Shown here: one piece after another, positions 37,286-46,664 of the stretch
Position numbering within the stretch: position 1 is the stretch's first letter
Layout: the number at the start of each line of letters is the position of its first letter
Assembly: GCA_017617525.1 (NCBI GenBank)
Contig: JAFZWA010000006.1
Location: forward strand, 143,974-207,973
DNA length: 64,000 nt
Direction: 5' to 3'
Source of the DNA: Clostridiales bacterium
GTDB lineage: Bacteria > Bacillota > Clostridia > Saccharofermentanales > Saccharofermentanaceae
Translations under genes and position numbers: made by a program
The notes under the pieces: generated by a model
Database searches by the model: none
Told to the model about the DNA's origin: nothing
The model's input: only the letters and a program-made list of their open reading frames with translations

Positions 37286-38020
37286 TCAGATACGATAGGT
37301 CTTATTGATCTGAGCGAGCTCGAAATCCCAGTCTCCGCAGGCTCTTGCCTCGAGTTCCACATCCTCTCTGTCATAGAACGGAACGAGGTGGGAAAGGATC
37401 GTCTTTTTCACGCGAAGCGCTTTTGCACAGGAATAACATTCCTTCGGTGTTAAGTGAAGCATATTCGGACGTCTGGCCGCTTCGATCTCGCCGCAGTCCA
37501 TGATCGCCAGATCCGCGTCATCGAGATATCCGGCAAACAGCGAATCGACGGAAGCGTCCGCCGTATAAACAAACACTTTGCCTTCGTGCTCGACACGGAT
37601 GCCGTAGCATTCGACCGGATGATTGGTTCTGAAGAATCTTGCCTTTGCGCCGAAAAGCGGCAGCTCGGACTCATGTCCGATATAGCCGATCTTATATCCC
37701 CAGTCATTAGTAAGAGAATTGATCACGCCTTCAGGTGTCTTCGGAGCGAAGATCGGGACATTCTTGAATTCCATGCCGTGCTTGGTATTCATGTCGATGG
37801 CATAGCGCATCACCATAAGGTCACTGTAATGATCGGCATGAAGATGCGTGATCAGGATCGCGTCCAGACCATTCAGCGGCACATGAAGCTGAAGATTGGA
37901 AAAAACACCGCTTCCGCAATCGATCAGGACTTTCTTGTCATTGATCGTCAGAAGATATCCCGAAGCCGCCTGACCGGGGCCCGGATAACCGCCGCTGCAT
38001 CCTAAGATCGTAACTTCCAT
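37286..38020 (-). CDS. Metallo-beta-lactamase-fold hydrolase
   Basis: 244 aa. The metal ligands are in THLHADHYSD (HxHxDH), with a downstream His in FRTNHPVECYG, Asp in YTADASVDS and His in ILSHLVPFYD. The overall pattern is near the RNase Z / phosphodiesterase-like branch (tRNase Z-like Gly-rich start ILGCSGGYPGPGQAASGYLL), but the substrate is unknown. An extended -10 (TGGTAAAAT, minus strand, near 38057-38065) suggests its own promoter. Confidence 0.85.
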   Translation of the reverse strand: MEVTILGCSGGYPGPGQAASGYLLTINDKKVLIDCGSGVFSNLQLHVPLNGLDAILITHLHADHYSDLMVMRYAIDMNTKHGMEFKNVPIFAPKTPEGVINSLTNDWGYKIGYIGHESELPLFGAKARFFRTNHPVECYGIRVEHEGKVFVYTADASVDSLFAGYLDDADLAIMDCGEIEAARRPNMLHLTPKECYSCAKALRVKKTILSHLVPFYDREDVELEARACGDWDFELAQINKTYRI

Positions 38021-38070
38021 GAGATTCGTGTCCTTTACTTATAAACTGGCACGTCTATTTTACCATATCC

Positions 38071-39678
38071 TTAAGAGAATAGCTTATCTAAAAGCACTTC
38101 CGCTTGGCGGATGCCGTCGATCGCGGAGCTCATGATGCCTCCCGCGTAGCCTGCGCCTTCGCCTGTCGGATAGATGCCCGAAACGCTGATACTTTCGCCG
38201 GTTTCGGATCTTCTGATTCGAACCGGAGAAGAACTTCTCGTCTCAACCGCCGTCAAGACCGCGTCCGGATCGTTAAAACCTCTGATCTTTTTGTCCAGTT
38301 GAGCAAGGCCTTCATCAAGAGTCTTTGCGACTTCCAGAGGAAGGATGTCCCAGAGGTTACTCATCGTGACTCCCGGCTTATAAGATGGTGTTACCTTACC
38401 CCACTTCTCGGTCTTTTTATGTTCATGGAAATCACCGACTCTCTGTGCCGGCGCGAAATAGTCTTTCTCACCTTTGGAATAGGCCTTCTTCTCAAGTTCC
38501 TGCTGAAACAGGATCCCCGCGTTCCAGTCCGAACCTCCGAAGTCATTCTCATCCACACCAACAAGCATGGCGGAATTGGCGTTTTCCTTATCACGCGCGT
38601 ATTCGCTCATTCCGTTTGTAACGACACCATTCTCTTCAGAAGATCCGCAAACGACTTCCCCACCCGGACACATGCAGAAAGAATAGAGTTTTCTGCCCGT
38701 GGATGTCGCTGTAACGACCTTATAGTTCGCAGGACGAAGGATCTCATTCTGATACATTTCACCGAACTGGGATCTGTCGATATCCTCCTGCAGATGCTCG
38801 ATTCGAACGCCGACCGCAAACGGCTTCATTTCAATATTCACGCCCTTTTCAGCCAACATATAAAACGTATCTCTCGCGCTGTGTCCGATTGCGAGAACCA
38901 AAGCGTCACATGGGATCTTCACGGAATCCTCGCCGCTAAAAGAAGCGCAATGCGTGATCGAAACGAGCTTTCCGTCGACGACTTCTATATCGCAGAGTTT
39001 CCTCTCGAAAAGAACCTTTACACCGCGCTTTACCAGATCCTCGCGCATATTCCTTATGACCTTTCGAAGATAATCCGTTCCGATGTGCGGGTGAGACTCA
39101 TATAGGATCGACTTCGGCGCGCCGTATTTCACAAATGTGCGAAGGACCAGATCTCTTCTTGGATCGGAAACACCACTGAAAAGCTTACCGTCGGAAAATG
39201 TACCCGCGCCACCTTCTCCGAACTGTACATTCGAACAGATATCCAGCATGCCGTCTTTCTTCAGGCGCTCGATATCGGTAGTTCTGCTGTCCACATCTCT
39301 TCCTCTTTCCAGAAGGATCGGCTGAAGGCCGGAAGAAGAAAGCGTCGCAGCCGCAAAAAGACCCGCGGGGCCGGACCCGCAGACGACGACACGTTTACCG
39401 GACATGTCCCCTTCACTCTTTGGCGCAAAAAGGCACGGATCTTCGATCTCATCACGAAAATCGGTATCCTGAAAACGCGCGGTCAGTACAACGCGGATAT
39501 CATTCTTATGTCTGGCGTCGATCGACTTTTTCAGAAAGCAGCAGTATTTCGGAAGTCTCTTATGAGATTTCTTTTCAAAATACGCGCGCACATCACGATG
39601 ATCCGTATAAGCCGAATCGCTTTTCGGGAACTTTTCGTAAACAGATAACGGGATCGACAGCTGAATATCAGTCTGCAT
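38071..39678 (-). CDS. Uncharacterised FAD-dependent dehydrogenase (COG2509-like)
   Basis: 535 aa. An N-terminal region of about 95 residues (DIQLSIPLSVYEKFPKSD) precedes the FAD-binding GxGxxG of VVVCGSGPAGLFAAATL. FGEGGAGTFSDGKLF is a family hallmark, and the C-terminal Gly-rich stretch YPTGEGAGYAGGIMSSAIDG closes the FAD site. The ATG at 39678 follows AGGTGAG and overlaps the upstream flavoprotein by 11 bases. Substrate unknown. Confidence 0.85.
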   Translation of the reverse strand: MQTDIQLSIPLSVYEKFPKSDSAYTDHRDVRAYFEKKSHKRLPKYCCFLKKSIDARHKNDIRVVLTARFQDTDFRDEIEDPCLFAPKSEGDMSGKRVVVCGSGPAGLFAAATLSSSGLQPILLERGRDVDSRTTDIERLKKDGMLDICSNVQFGEGGAGTFSDGKLFSGVSDPRRDLVLRTFVKYGAPKSILYESHPHIGTDYLRKVIRNMREDLVKRGVKVLFERKLCDIEVVDGKLVSITHCASFSGEDSVKIPCDALVLAIGHSARDTFYMLAEKGVNIEMKPFAVGVRIEHLQEDIDRSQFGEMYQNEILRPANYKVVTATSTGRKLYSFCMCPGGEVVCGSSEENGVVTNGMSEYARDKENANSAMLVGVDENDFGGSDWNAGILFQQELEKKAYSKGEKDYFAPAQRVGDFHEHKKTEKWGKVTPSYKPGVTMSNLWDILPLEVAKTLDEGLAQLDKKIRGFNDPDAVLTAVETRSSSPVRIRRSETGESISVSGIYPTGEGAGYAGGIMSSAIDGIRQAEVLLDKLFS

Positions 39679-40966
39679 CGATCTCACCTGCCTTTTCCGA
39701 AGCGCAGGAACTGCCGGCAAGAATACCGGACGCAAACGCCCAGGTCAGGTTGTATCCGCCGCAGTCACCATCAACATCAAGGACCTCACCGCAGGCATAA
39801 AGACCGGAAACCAGATCGGATTCCATCGTATCCGCGGAAAACTCCTCACAGTCCGCGCCGCCGATCGTGGTCTGCGCGAATTCAAGAGATTTGGTTCCGA
39901 GGACTCTGAATTCCCAGGAGCGAAGAGTTCCGATGATCTTGTCGATGTCCTGATCGGAAAGCGACAGGATCGGCATGGAAAGAGGTCTGTCGAGCGCTGA
40001 TTTCACGATCATCGAACCGATCTTCTGCGGAAGAATCGAAAGAAGGACCTGATCGAGTGATCGGGATCCGAAGTTTTCTCTTCTGGAAGCAATCTCAACA
40101 CGGATATTGGAAAGCATCTCCTCATCAAAGAGACGCAGGCACACCTTCATCGGAACCGTCAGGCGGTCCTTTCGGATACGTCTTGCGACTTCTCCGGAAA
40201 CCTGAAGTACAGCGGGTCCGGAAAGTCCGTAATCCGTGAAAAGCACTTCTCCATAATGTCCCGCGACAACATCGCCATCCGCGACAAGCGTCAGATCAGC
40301 ATCCAGACGAAGCCCGGAAAGTGCTTTTGTAATAGAATTCTCAGTTTCGAGCTGAACGATGGACGGCTTGGGTGCATAGACTTTATGTCCCAATGTCGAA
40401 AGCCACTTATATCCGTCACCGGTCGTTCCGAGATTCGGAGCGCAGGCGCCGCCACACGCAACGATGACCTTGCGGGCCGAATAAGATGTACCATCTTCAC
40501 TTTCAACACGGAATAGATCATCCTTTTTGATCGAAGCCACAGATGCGTCAGAGATGACTTCAATCGAATTCTCTTCCAGCGCGTAGCGGAAAGCGTCAAC
40601 GACCGACGCCGCGGTCTTGCTCATCGGAAAGAGCTTGTTCCCCTCTGATGTCGTTACGATGCCGATATCAGATAAAAACGAAAGAACGTCCTGCTGGGAC
40701 ACATGAGAAAAAACCATCTTTGGATAGTCTTCACGACGGCTGTGGAAATGAGCAAGAGACATTTCTTTATTGGAAAGATTGCATCGGCCGTTTCCCGTCG
40801 CCAGGACTTTTTTCCCGACGCGGTCATTCTTTTCGAGGAGAATGACATGACCTTTTTCGAGGCCCATGGCCTTTCTTTCCTTCTGAAAAGCAATGGCCGC
40901 GCTCATGCCGGACGCACCTGCGCCGACGATCAGAAGGTCATAGATTTTTCCGTCATTCCCGCTCAT
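39668..40966 (-). CDS. HI0933/BaiN-like NAD(P)/FAD-dependent oxidoreductase
   Basis: 432 aa. FAD-binding LLIVGAGASGMSAAIAF, then GKKVLATGNGRCNLSN (family signature), ACGGACAPNLGTTGDGY, and the C-terminal GEVLDVDGDCGGYNLTWAFASG. Members are annotated aminoacetone oxidase or BaiN; the physiological reaction here is unknown. The ATG at 40966 has AGGA five bases upstream; the ATG four codons earlier has no site. Confidence 0.88.
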   Translation of the reverse strand: MSGNDGKIYDLLIVGAGASGMSAAIAFQKERKAMGLEKGHVILLEKNDRVGKKVLATGNGRCNLSNKEMSLAHFHSRREDYPKMVFSHVSQQDVLSFLSDIGIVTTSEGNKLFPMSKTAASVVDAFRYALEENSIEVISDASVASIKKDDLFRVESEDGTSYSARKVIVACGGACAPNLGTTGDGYKWLSTLGHKVYAPKPSIVQLETENSITKALSGLRLDADLTLVADGDVVAGHYGEVLFTDYGLSGPAVLQVSGEVARRIRKDRLTVPMKVCLRLFDEEMLSNIRVEIASRRENFGSRSLDQVLLSILPQKIGSMIVKSALDRPLSMPILSLSDQDIDKIIGTLRSWEFRVLGTKSLEFAQTTIGGADCEEFSADTMESDLVSGLYACGEVLDVDGDCGGYNLTWAFASGILAGSSCASEKAGEIDAD

Positions 40967-40967
40967 A

Positions 40968-41636
40968 TTATTCCTCATTCATCAGCTGAAGACATCTTGC
41001 GAGTTTTGAGATCGCCAATGGCTCGCAATCGGTATTTGCACTTACTAAGGCTCCGAGTTTCGTAACGGATTCGACATCCCCGGAGATCAGCTCGATCTCC
41101 ATTTCACAGATCGGAAGGCTCTTTCCCGCGCCGAAGCAGTCTCCTGTATCGAGGCAGATCTCAAGTGTACTTCCTTCAAAAACGGCTGTGATCACATGAC
41201 GAGTAAATGCCGTCTTCGACAACGTCACCAGCTCTTTTCCCTTAAGAGGAACAAGCGTTGCGGCAAGGACCTCAAAAGGATCCTCGGCGTTTTTCGATGC
41301 GGAAAGAAAGAAATCGATATCAAACTCATCTCTTTCGGTCTCAATATTCCACTCACAACGGCTCGTAAGACCGGAAAGGAGATTCGGATCGAGATCTTTT
41401 GAAAGCGCGACAGGGCAGGTCTTTACGGTATGAATATAGTTCTCGCCGTCCACATGACGGATCCGGATCGTTGTTCTCGTATCTCGTAAAGCACGATCAG
41501 ACGTGTCCAGATAGCGGTTTTCAAAAACAGAAGTCTTTTCGGATAAGATATCGACAGAATCAAGAAACCACGGAGCTTCACTTGCGGCATACAGGGCTTC
41601 CCGGCTTTGAAAAGAAAGCTTCAACTCAGTTTCCAT
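40968..41636 (-). CDS. CYTH domain protein (putative inorganic triphosphatase)
   Basis: 222 aa. It begins METELKLSF, giving the ExExK motif; further tunnel residues appear in FENRYLDTSD, TIRIRHVDG, HTVKT and CEMEIELISG. CYTH enzymes hydrolyse triphosphates (PPPi, thiamine triphosphate). Sits between the ABC exporter block and two flavoproteins on the same strand with gaps of 1 and 15 bases. Confidence 0.88.
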   Translation of the reverse strand: METELKLSFQSREALYAASEAPWFLDSVDILSEKTSVFENRYLDTSDRALRDTRTTIRIRHVDGENYIHTVKTCPVALSKDLDPNLLSGLTSRCEWNIETERDEFDIDFFLSASKNAEDPFEVLAATLVPLKGKELVTLSKTAFTRHVITAVFEGSTLEICLDTGDCFGAGKSLPICEMEIELISGDVESVTKLGALVSANTDCEPLAISKLARCLQLMNEE

Positions 41637-41651
41637 ACCGCCCTCCGATGA

Positions 41652-42827
41652 TCAGATGGTGATCTCTCGAACACCCGCGTTCGTAACTACACAGACGTTT
41701 TTCGTTCCGAAGAACGCGATCCTCAAAACAGGCTCATCAATAACGATCGAAGAAGTCACTTTCGCGGAAGAAAGATCGATAAGAAAAACATTCTCATCCA
41801 CGGCGAAAAGCGCCATCGATCCCGAAACATCGAAGTTCAGTACATCATTTCCGAGGGACACTTCACCGATCTTGGTGCCGTTACTGTTAAAAGACGCGAG
41901 ACGGAACGGCTGATCGATACCGTCGGAATATACGACGGCATAGCCTCCGTCATAGGACAGCATACCGGAAACGCACGGGAATCCCGGAGTAACGGTATTG
42001 CACTCACCGTTTCCGGCAATCGCAACATCGCTGATTCCGGCGATCGCGACTTTATCGTTGCTCATATATGCCAGGATCGGCATGATATCCGAGCTGATCG
42101 GCGTATAATAAGCATATTCGGAAGGACGAGCGGTAGTTCTGTCCTTTGGAATGGAGAACTGCTTCATGTGCGGGATCATCTGAGATCCGTCCGTATCAAC
42201 AAGAGAAACACTCAGTGTACTCTCATCCGGTGAAAAAGCCAGAGAAAGCGGATATCCGGACTCATAGGAAGACCATTTCGCGAGGAAGGTGCTGTCCTTT
42301 TCCATGATGTACACACTGCCGAAAGAGTCAGTTTCATCGATAATGACCGCGGAAAGTCCGGAAGGCGCAAGCGCGACATTACCGATCTTACCTGTCATAT
42401 GTGTCTTATAGATCATGCCCTCTTCTGAAAAGAGCGCGCAGAGGAATCCTTCCGTATCGGCAACCATGGCATAAGGGCCGTTCTGAATGCAGATCGGACT
42501 TGTCGTCTCAAGATCCACACTGTAGATCTCATTTCCGGAAATGGAAAGATAAGCGACTCGCTTATTCGATACTTTCAGAAGACCGCTCTGGAACGGATAA
42601 AGCTGCTGGGCTTCCGAATACTCGCAGTCAAAACCGGCGATCGCGGAAAGACGGAGCTGTTCCTTCGCGCCATCCTTGGCGGCAATGTGATTTCGCATCA
42701 TATAGACCAGTATGATCGTAACCACGGCCAGGATAATGCAAAGCGCAACCAGAAGCGGAGTTGAATACTTATGACTCAACTTCGCTTTCTTCGGTTTCTG
42801 TTGAATTCTATTTGCTTTTTCAGGCAT
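41652..42827 (-). CDS. Membrane-anchored beta-propeller-like protein (DUF5711-like)
   Basis: 391 aa: basic head, one TM helix (about 24-46), then about 340 extracellular residues of repeated strand segments (VAYLSISGNEIYSVDLETTSP, ALAPSGLSAVIIDE, SLAFSPDESTLSVSLVD). The label DUF5711 is from resemblance only. The ATG at 42827 is preferred over an upstream ATG buried in the DUF4340 gene. Part of the Gld-like module. Confidence 0.7.
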   Translation of the reverse strand: MPEKANRIQQKPKKAKLSHKYSTPLLVALCIILAVVTIILVYMMRNHIAAKDGAKEQLRLSAIAGFDCEYSEAQQLYPFQSGLLKVSNKRVAYLSISGNEIYSVDLETTSPICIQNGPYAMVADTEGFLCALFSEEGMIYKTHMTGKIGNVALAPSGLSAVIIDETDSFGSVYIMEKDSTFLAKWSSYESGYPLSLAFSPDESTLSVSLVDTDGSQMIPHMKQFSIPKDRTTARPSEYAYYTPISSDIMPILAYMSNDKVAIAGISDVAIAGNGECNTVTPGFPCVSGMLSYDGGYAVVYSDGIDQPFRLASFNSNGTKIGEVSLGNDVLNFDVSGSMALFAVDENVFLIDLSSAKVTSSIVIDEPVLRIAFFGTKNVCVVTNAGVREITI

Positions 42828-42840
42828 CTCTTCTACTCTT

Positions 42841-44325
42841 TCACGGACGGTCGTAAACATCAGAAGCCGACTTATTGTCGATCGCTTCTGTAGCCAGGAG
42901 GTAGGCGTCCCAAACGCCGAAACCTGACATTTCGTGACCGTTATCTTTATATAATACGCTTCTGTCTACGATAAATCCACTATAGTAATCGTTGATGAAG
43001 CAGTAGAACTCATGATCTCCGCAAGGCACTAGTTTCAGCGTCGTGGTCTCACTTGTGATCTTCGTGACCGTGATCGTAGCCTCCACATTGGAAAGCTCCG
43101 GTTTCACATCATAGTCTACTCGGGAAACAGGCATATTGAAGATCGAGCCGAAAAGCATGAGTCCGTAACATTCCCCGTTCGAGTCATATACTTTGGCATT
43201 TCTCTTATCAAGCTGAAAAATAGAATCAGCACTGTAGAAGTCATACGATTCATTTAACATGCAGTCGATAATGAAAGTCTTATCTTTGATCGTAGCATTA
43301 ACGGTGATGACATCATTAAGATAGCCGTGGATAACGTAGGAATCAATAAGATCATACGAGCGCATCGTCAATCCCGGAAGATTGGCAGGTTCGATACAGA
43401 ACGTAGAAGGGTTATTGCTTGCGTATCCGTAATAGTATCCACTGATCTCCATGGAAAGATATACATCAACGGTCTCTCCGCTCATCAGACGAAGATGAAT
43501 GATATACTGCGGATCATCAAGACCATACGCCGCGTAGTTATCCTTTGCGATCGGGATATACTGAGTGACACGGAACTGACGGATCGCCTCAAGAAGGTTG
43601 ATCATCGTATTGTTGGGTTCTCTCTGCATCGGATAGGTACAGTCATAATCCGGCTCGAGAATGATACCTGTATCATGATCCGGGTTGACCTTGACTGTCC
43701 ATGAATCATCTGTGGTCTTGTTTTCAAAAGAGATCTCGTTGATCTCACTTCTTTCATAGTTAAAGATGTAACGGTCCAGATAATCCTCGAAATCCCTAGT
43801 CAGGCACTGGTAAAGAGCATAATCCGCGACCAGGATCTCATCACTTCCGGACACCATGGCATAGGTACCGCTCTTATCGCCAAGCAGATCTCCGACGGAA
43901 ACAGAACTCTGCGTCCCGTCATTCTTATCCGCGATGATACGATACTGAGGGTTCGAGAAACCGTATTTTCCGGCATCTCCGCCTTCCGGCACAAAGCGGT
44001 TCGACAAAGAGAAATGAAGTAACGTGGAAACCGCACTGTCGATTTCGACAGTATTAAGCATACGAGCTTCATAATCAGTTCCGTTATGAGAAGCAGAAAC
44101 TACCTGCTGCGCTTCATCAAAACGAATGATCATGGAGTCACCTTCCGGGCCTTCTACGGTGAGAGACTTCAGTTCTTCCAGTTCAGCGTAATGCACCGTA
44201 TGGTCTTCGTTCTTATCATCCAGGCGCTGCTTCTTTACATGCTGAGCGATCAGCACGATCAGAAGGATAACGACCAACGCGCCAAAAACAGCAGCCAGGA
44301 TACCGAGTTTTTTCATTTCTTTCAT
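42841..44325 (-). CDS. DUF4340 domain protein
   Basis: 494 aa with one N-terminal TM helix (about 7-28) and a large extracellular region. DUF4340 proteins are typically encoded beside GldG-type ABC components; the repeated pattern here is LTVEGPEGDSMIIRFDEAQ, YGFSNPQYRIIADKNDG and YGLDDPQYIIHLRLMSGE. The stop overlaps nothing; GAGG precedes the ATG. The role within the exporter is unknown. Confidence 0.82.
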   Translation of the reverse strand: MKEMKKLGILAAVFGALVVILLIVLIAQHVKKQRLDDKNEDHTVHYAELEELKSLTVEGPEGDSMIIRFDEAQQVVSASHNGTDYEARMLNTVEIDSAVSTLLHFSLSNRFVPEGGDAGKYGFSNPQYRIIADKNDGTQSSVSVGDLLGDKSGTYAMVSGSDEILVADYALYQCLTRDFEDYLDRYIFNYERSEINEISFENKTTDDSWTVKVNPDHDTGIILEPDYDCTYPMQREPNNTMINLLEAIRQFRVTQYIPIAKDNYAAYGLDDPQYIIHLRLMSGETVDVYLSMEISGYYYGYASNNPSTFCIEPANLPGLTMRSYDLIDSYVIHGYLNDVITVNATIKDKTFIIDCMLNESYDFYSADSIFQLDKRNAKVYDSNGECYGLMLFGSIFNMPVSRVDYDVKPELSNVEATITVTKITSETTTLKLVPCGDHEFYCFINDYYSGFIVDRSVLYKDNGHEMSGFGVWDAYLLATEAIDNKSASDVYDRP

Positions 44326-44335
44326 AAGCCGCGCC

Positions 44336-45853
44336 TCACAGGTGACGTCTTCTGCGATATGTATAGATACCGCAGATCAAGCATCCGAGCGGGATGATCG
44401 TCATGACGATCACGGACCACATCGTCGCGGAAGAAGAAGAAAGCGGTTTGGAAAGCGCGTAGCTCGGGATCGTCTTCGTCGGGATCGTCTTCTCAATGGA
44501 GATCTCACAGATATCGCCGATCATACGTCTGACGAAAACGGCATTGTTATCATTCAGCGTTCTTGTCGAATAGTAAGAGTCCGATGTAAAAGCACTTGTA
44601 CCGACAATGATCATGCATGCCGGCGCGTCAGCATTTGTCGCGTCAACGCTCATGAGAATGACCGGATAAGTTCCCGCGGATACGGCAGCGTCGATCTGCG
44701 CGTTCTGGAAATCGACCGAAGCACTTCCGGAAGTAACAACAAGCGGAGAAACATAGACTTCAGAAGGTCTGTCAGACGCGATCTTCAGGTAACGGCAGTT
44801 TTCGTTGTAAAGATCAAGCTGCAGACCGATAGCCTGCGCGTACTTGTCATCGACCGACGCGATCGAAGTATATGGATCACTTGCCGTGTAAAGACGGGTA
44901 ATATCGTTTTCATGAATGATACCCTGCTCGAGAGTCACACCCATACGGAGAGTAACTTCATTCAGATTCGTAAAGTCCAGAGTGTTCTCTTTATCGAAAT
45001 CATTTACGAGAAGGATCTTACCGGAGTTATCGATATAAGACTTGATGACCTCTTTTTCAGTGATCGTGATATCCGACTTCGGATCCAGAATGATGAGAAG
45101 CTCACAGTCATCCGGAATCTTCGCGGAATCACTGCCGATCGAAAGCTCGGATGAAACCATACCGAGAGAAAGCAGGATATTATCGAGATTCGTATGACTC
45201 GGAAGATCGTGACCGTTCAGATAATACGCGTGAAGCGGACGACCGGACGTGACATAACGGATATAGCCGGTAAATGTGTTCTCGATCTGGTTTCCGACCG
45301 GCTTATAAACACCGTAGTAATACAGCATATCACTGTCATATTCGAAGCAGCTGTACGGATTTACCGGAACCAGAATATCACCGCATTTGACGATATATGT
45401 GTATTTCTGGAGATTATAGACGTTATTCGGATCGAGCTGGGTAAGGATAAACGGATCCACATCCGGATCGATGTACTTCAGATCGATCATTCCATCCGCT
45501 TTTGCCTCATAATCATCAAGGATCGGAAGGAAATAATCACGCCACTCGATCGAAGTGTCGTTTCTGTCGAAAAGACCGATGATCTCCACTTTCTTATCGA
45601 GATCTTCGAGATAACTCTCGGAAAGAACCGTGATGGAGTTCTGCTTTACGGATGTCGTATCGAATGTCAGTTTCTTATCGAGCGTCAGGTCAACGATCAG
45701 GTTGAACACGATACAGATCGAGACCACTAAAATGACAGAGATGACCGATACATTCTTTAAAGCCTTGAACCTTTTGTCGGAGCGGACCTTGACCTTTGGT
45801 GCCTTGACGGTCTTCTCCTGAAGGATACTTTCTCTTGCTGTTTTTCTTGCCAT
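44336..45853 (-). CDS. GldG-family ABC auxiliary protein
   Basis: 505 aa: N-terminal TM (about 32-55), a long extracellular domain with the IG-like ABC auxiliary pattern (VEIIGLFDRND, DLKYIDPDVDP, HAYYLNGHDLPSHTNLDNILLSLG, LLIILDPKSDITITEKEVIKSYID), and a C-terminal TM (about 478-498). GldG works with GldF and GldA in Bacteroidota gliding/secretion; here it belongs to a non-gliding organism, so the substrate is unknown. Confidence 0.85.
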   Translation of the reverse strand: MARKTARESILQEKTVKAPKVKVRSDKRFKALKNVSVISVILVVSICIVFNLIVDLTLDKKLTFDTTSVKQNSITVLSESYLEDLDKKVEIIGLFDRNDTSIEWRDYFLPILDDYEAKADGMIDLKYIDPDVDPFILTQLDPNNVYNLQKYTYIVKCGDILVPVNPYSCFEYDSDMLYYYGVYKPVGNQIENTFTGYIRYVTSGRPLHAYYLNGHDLPSHTNLDNILLSLGMVSSELSIGSDSAKIPDDCELLIILDPKSDITITEKEVIKSYIDNSGKILLVNDFDKENTLDFTNLNEVTLRMGVTLEQGIIHENDITRLYTASDPYTSIASVDDKYAQAIGLQLDLYNENCRYLKIASDRPSEVYVSPLVVTSGSASVDFQNAQIDAAVSAGTYPVILMSVDATNADAPACMIIVGTSAFTSDSYYSTRTLNDNNAVFVRRMIGDICEISIEKTIPTKTIPSYALSKPLSSSSATMWSVIVMTIIPLGCLICGIYTYRRRRHL

Positions 45854-45869
45854 GTTCGTATCCCCCCTC

Positions 45870-46652
45870 TCAGCTCTGACTCCAACGTTTCTTTTCGAGA
45901 ACGCGGTATGTGATGTATGAGAATACGAAGGTGAAGCTCAGGCAGAAAATGAGCGGCACGATCTTAAATACTCCGGATGTATAGCAGCTTGTCTTATCGT
46001 AAGGATCAAACCAGACGATCGCTTTTCTCAGATTCTCACCTGCCGAATAGATCGCCGAATCAGACAGGCCGAAAAGATGCGTGAACTTCAGAAATGACTT
46101 AAACATTTCCGAAAGGGACGACGCGATCGAAGAAAGCATATTGAGGAAAAGAAGGATAACGAAGCAGCAGACGGCAGACATGATCTGGTTTTCCGTCATT
46201 GCCGATGTAAGCATTCCGATCGAAATGAAAAGTGCCGCGAGCACCATATAAGCGAATATCGCGCCCCAGGCCGCCGGGCTGACAAAGCCGGAAAGAGCGA
46301 CCGTAACGATCATATGGAAGAATACGCAAAGGAGCATAAGTGCCTGCAGCAGGATCGCGGCGAGGAACTTTCCGAGAACAGCCGATTTCATGGAAAAAGG
46401 CATGGTATAAAGGAGCACATCCGTTCCGTTTTTCTTTTCTTCAGCGAAAAGGCGCATCGTAATGATCGGAATGAGGATGATGAAGAAGCTTCGAAGGAAA
46501 TTGATCTCCTGCGAAATATCAACATTGGAGACCGTACTGGTCAGCATCTTAGTAAAGTAATAACCGCTGATCAAGCCGATCAATGAGATTGCCACCCAGC
46601 CGACAGGATTTCGGAAATAGGATAAAAACTCACGTTTAAAAACTGCAAACAT
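45870..46652 (-). CDS. ABC transporter permease (GldF-like)
   Basis: 260 aa, about six TM helices. It begins MFAVFKREFLSYFRNPVGWVA, typical of ABC-2 type permeases, with FAEEKKNGTDVLLYTMPFS in the cytoplasmic loop. Follows the ATPase by 12 bases and precedes GldG by 16. Confidence 0.9.
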   Translation of the reverse strand: MFAVFKREFLSYFRNPVGWVAISLIGLISGYYFTKMLTSTVSNVDISQEINFLRSFFIILIPIITMRLFAEEKKNGTDVLLYTMPFSMKSAVLGKFLAAILLQALMLLCVFFHMIVTVALSGFVSPAAWGAIFAYMVLAALFISIGMLTSAMTENQIMSAVCCFVILLFLNMLSSIASSLSEMFKSFLKFTHLFGLSDSAIYSAGENLRKAIVWFDPYDKTSCYTSGVFKIVPLIFCLSFTFVFSYITYRVLEKKRWSQS

Positions 46653-46664
46653 ATCTTCTTCTCC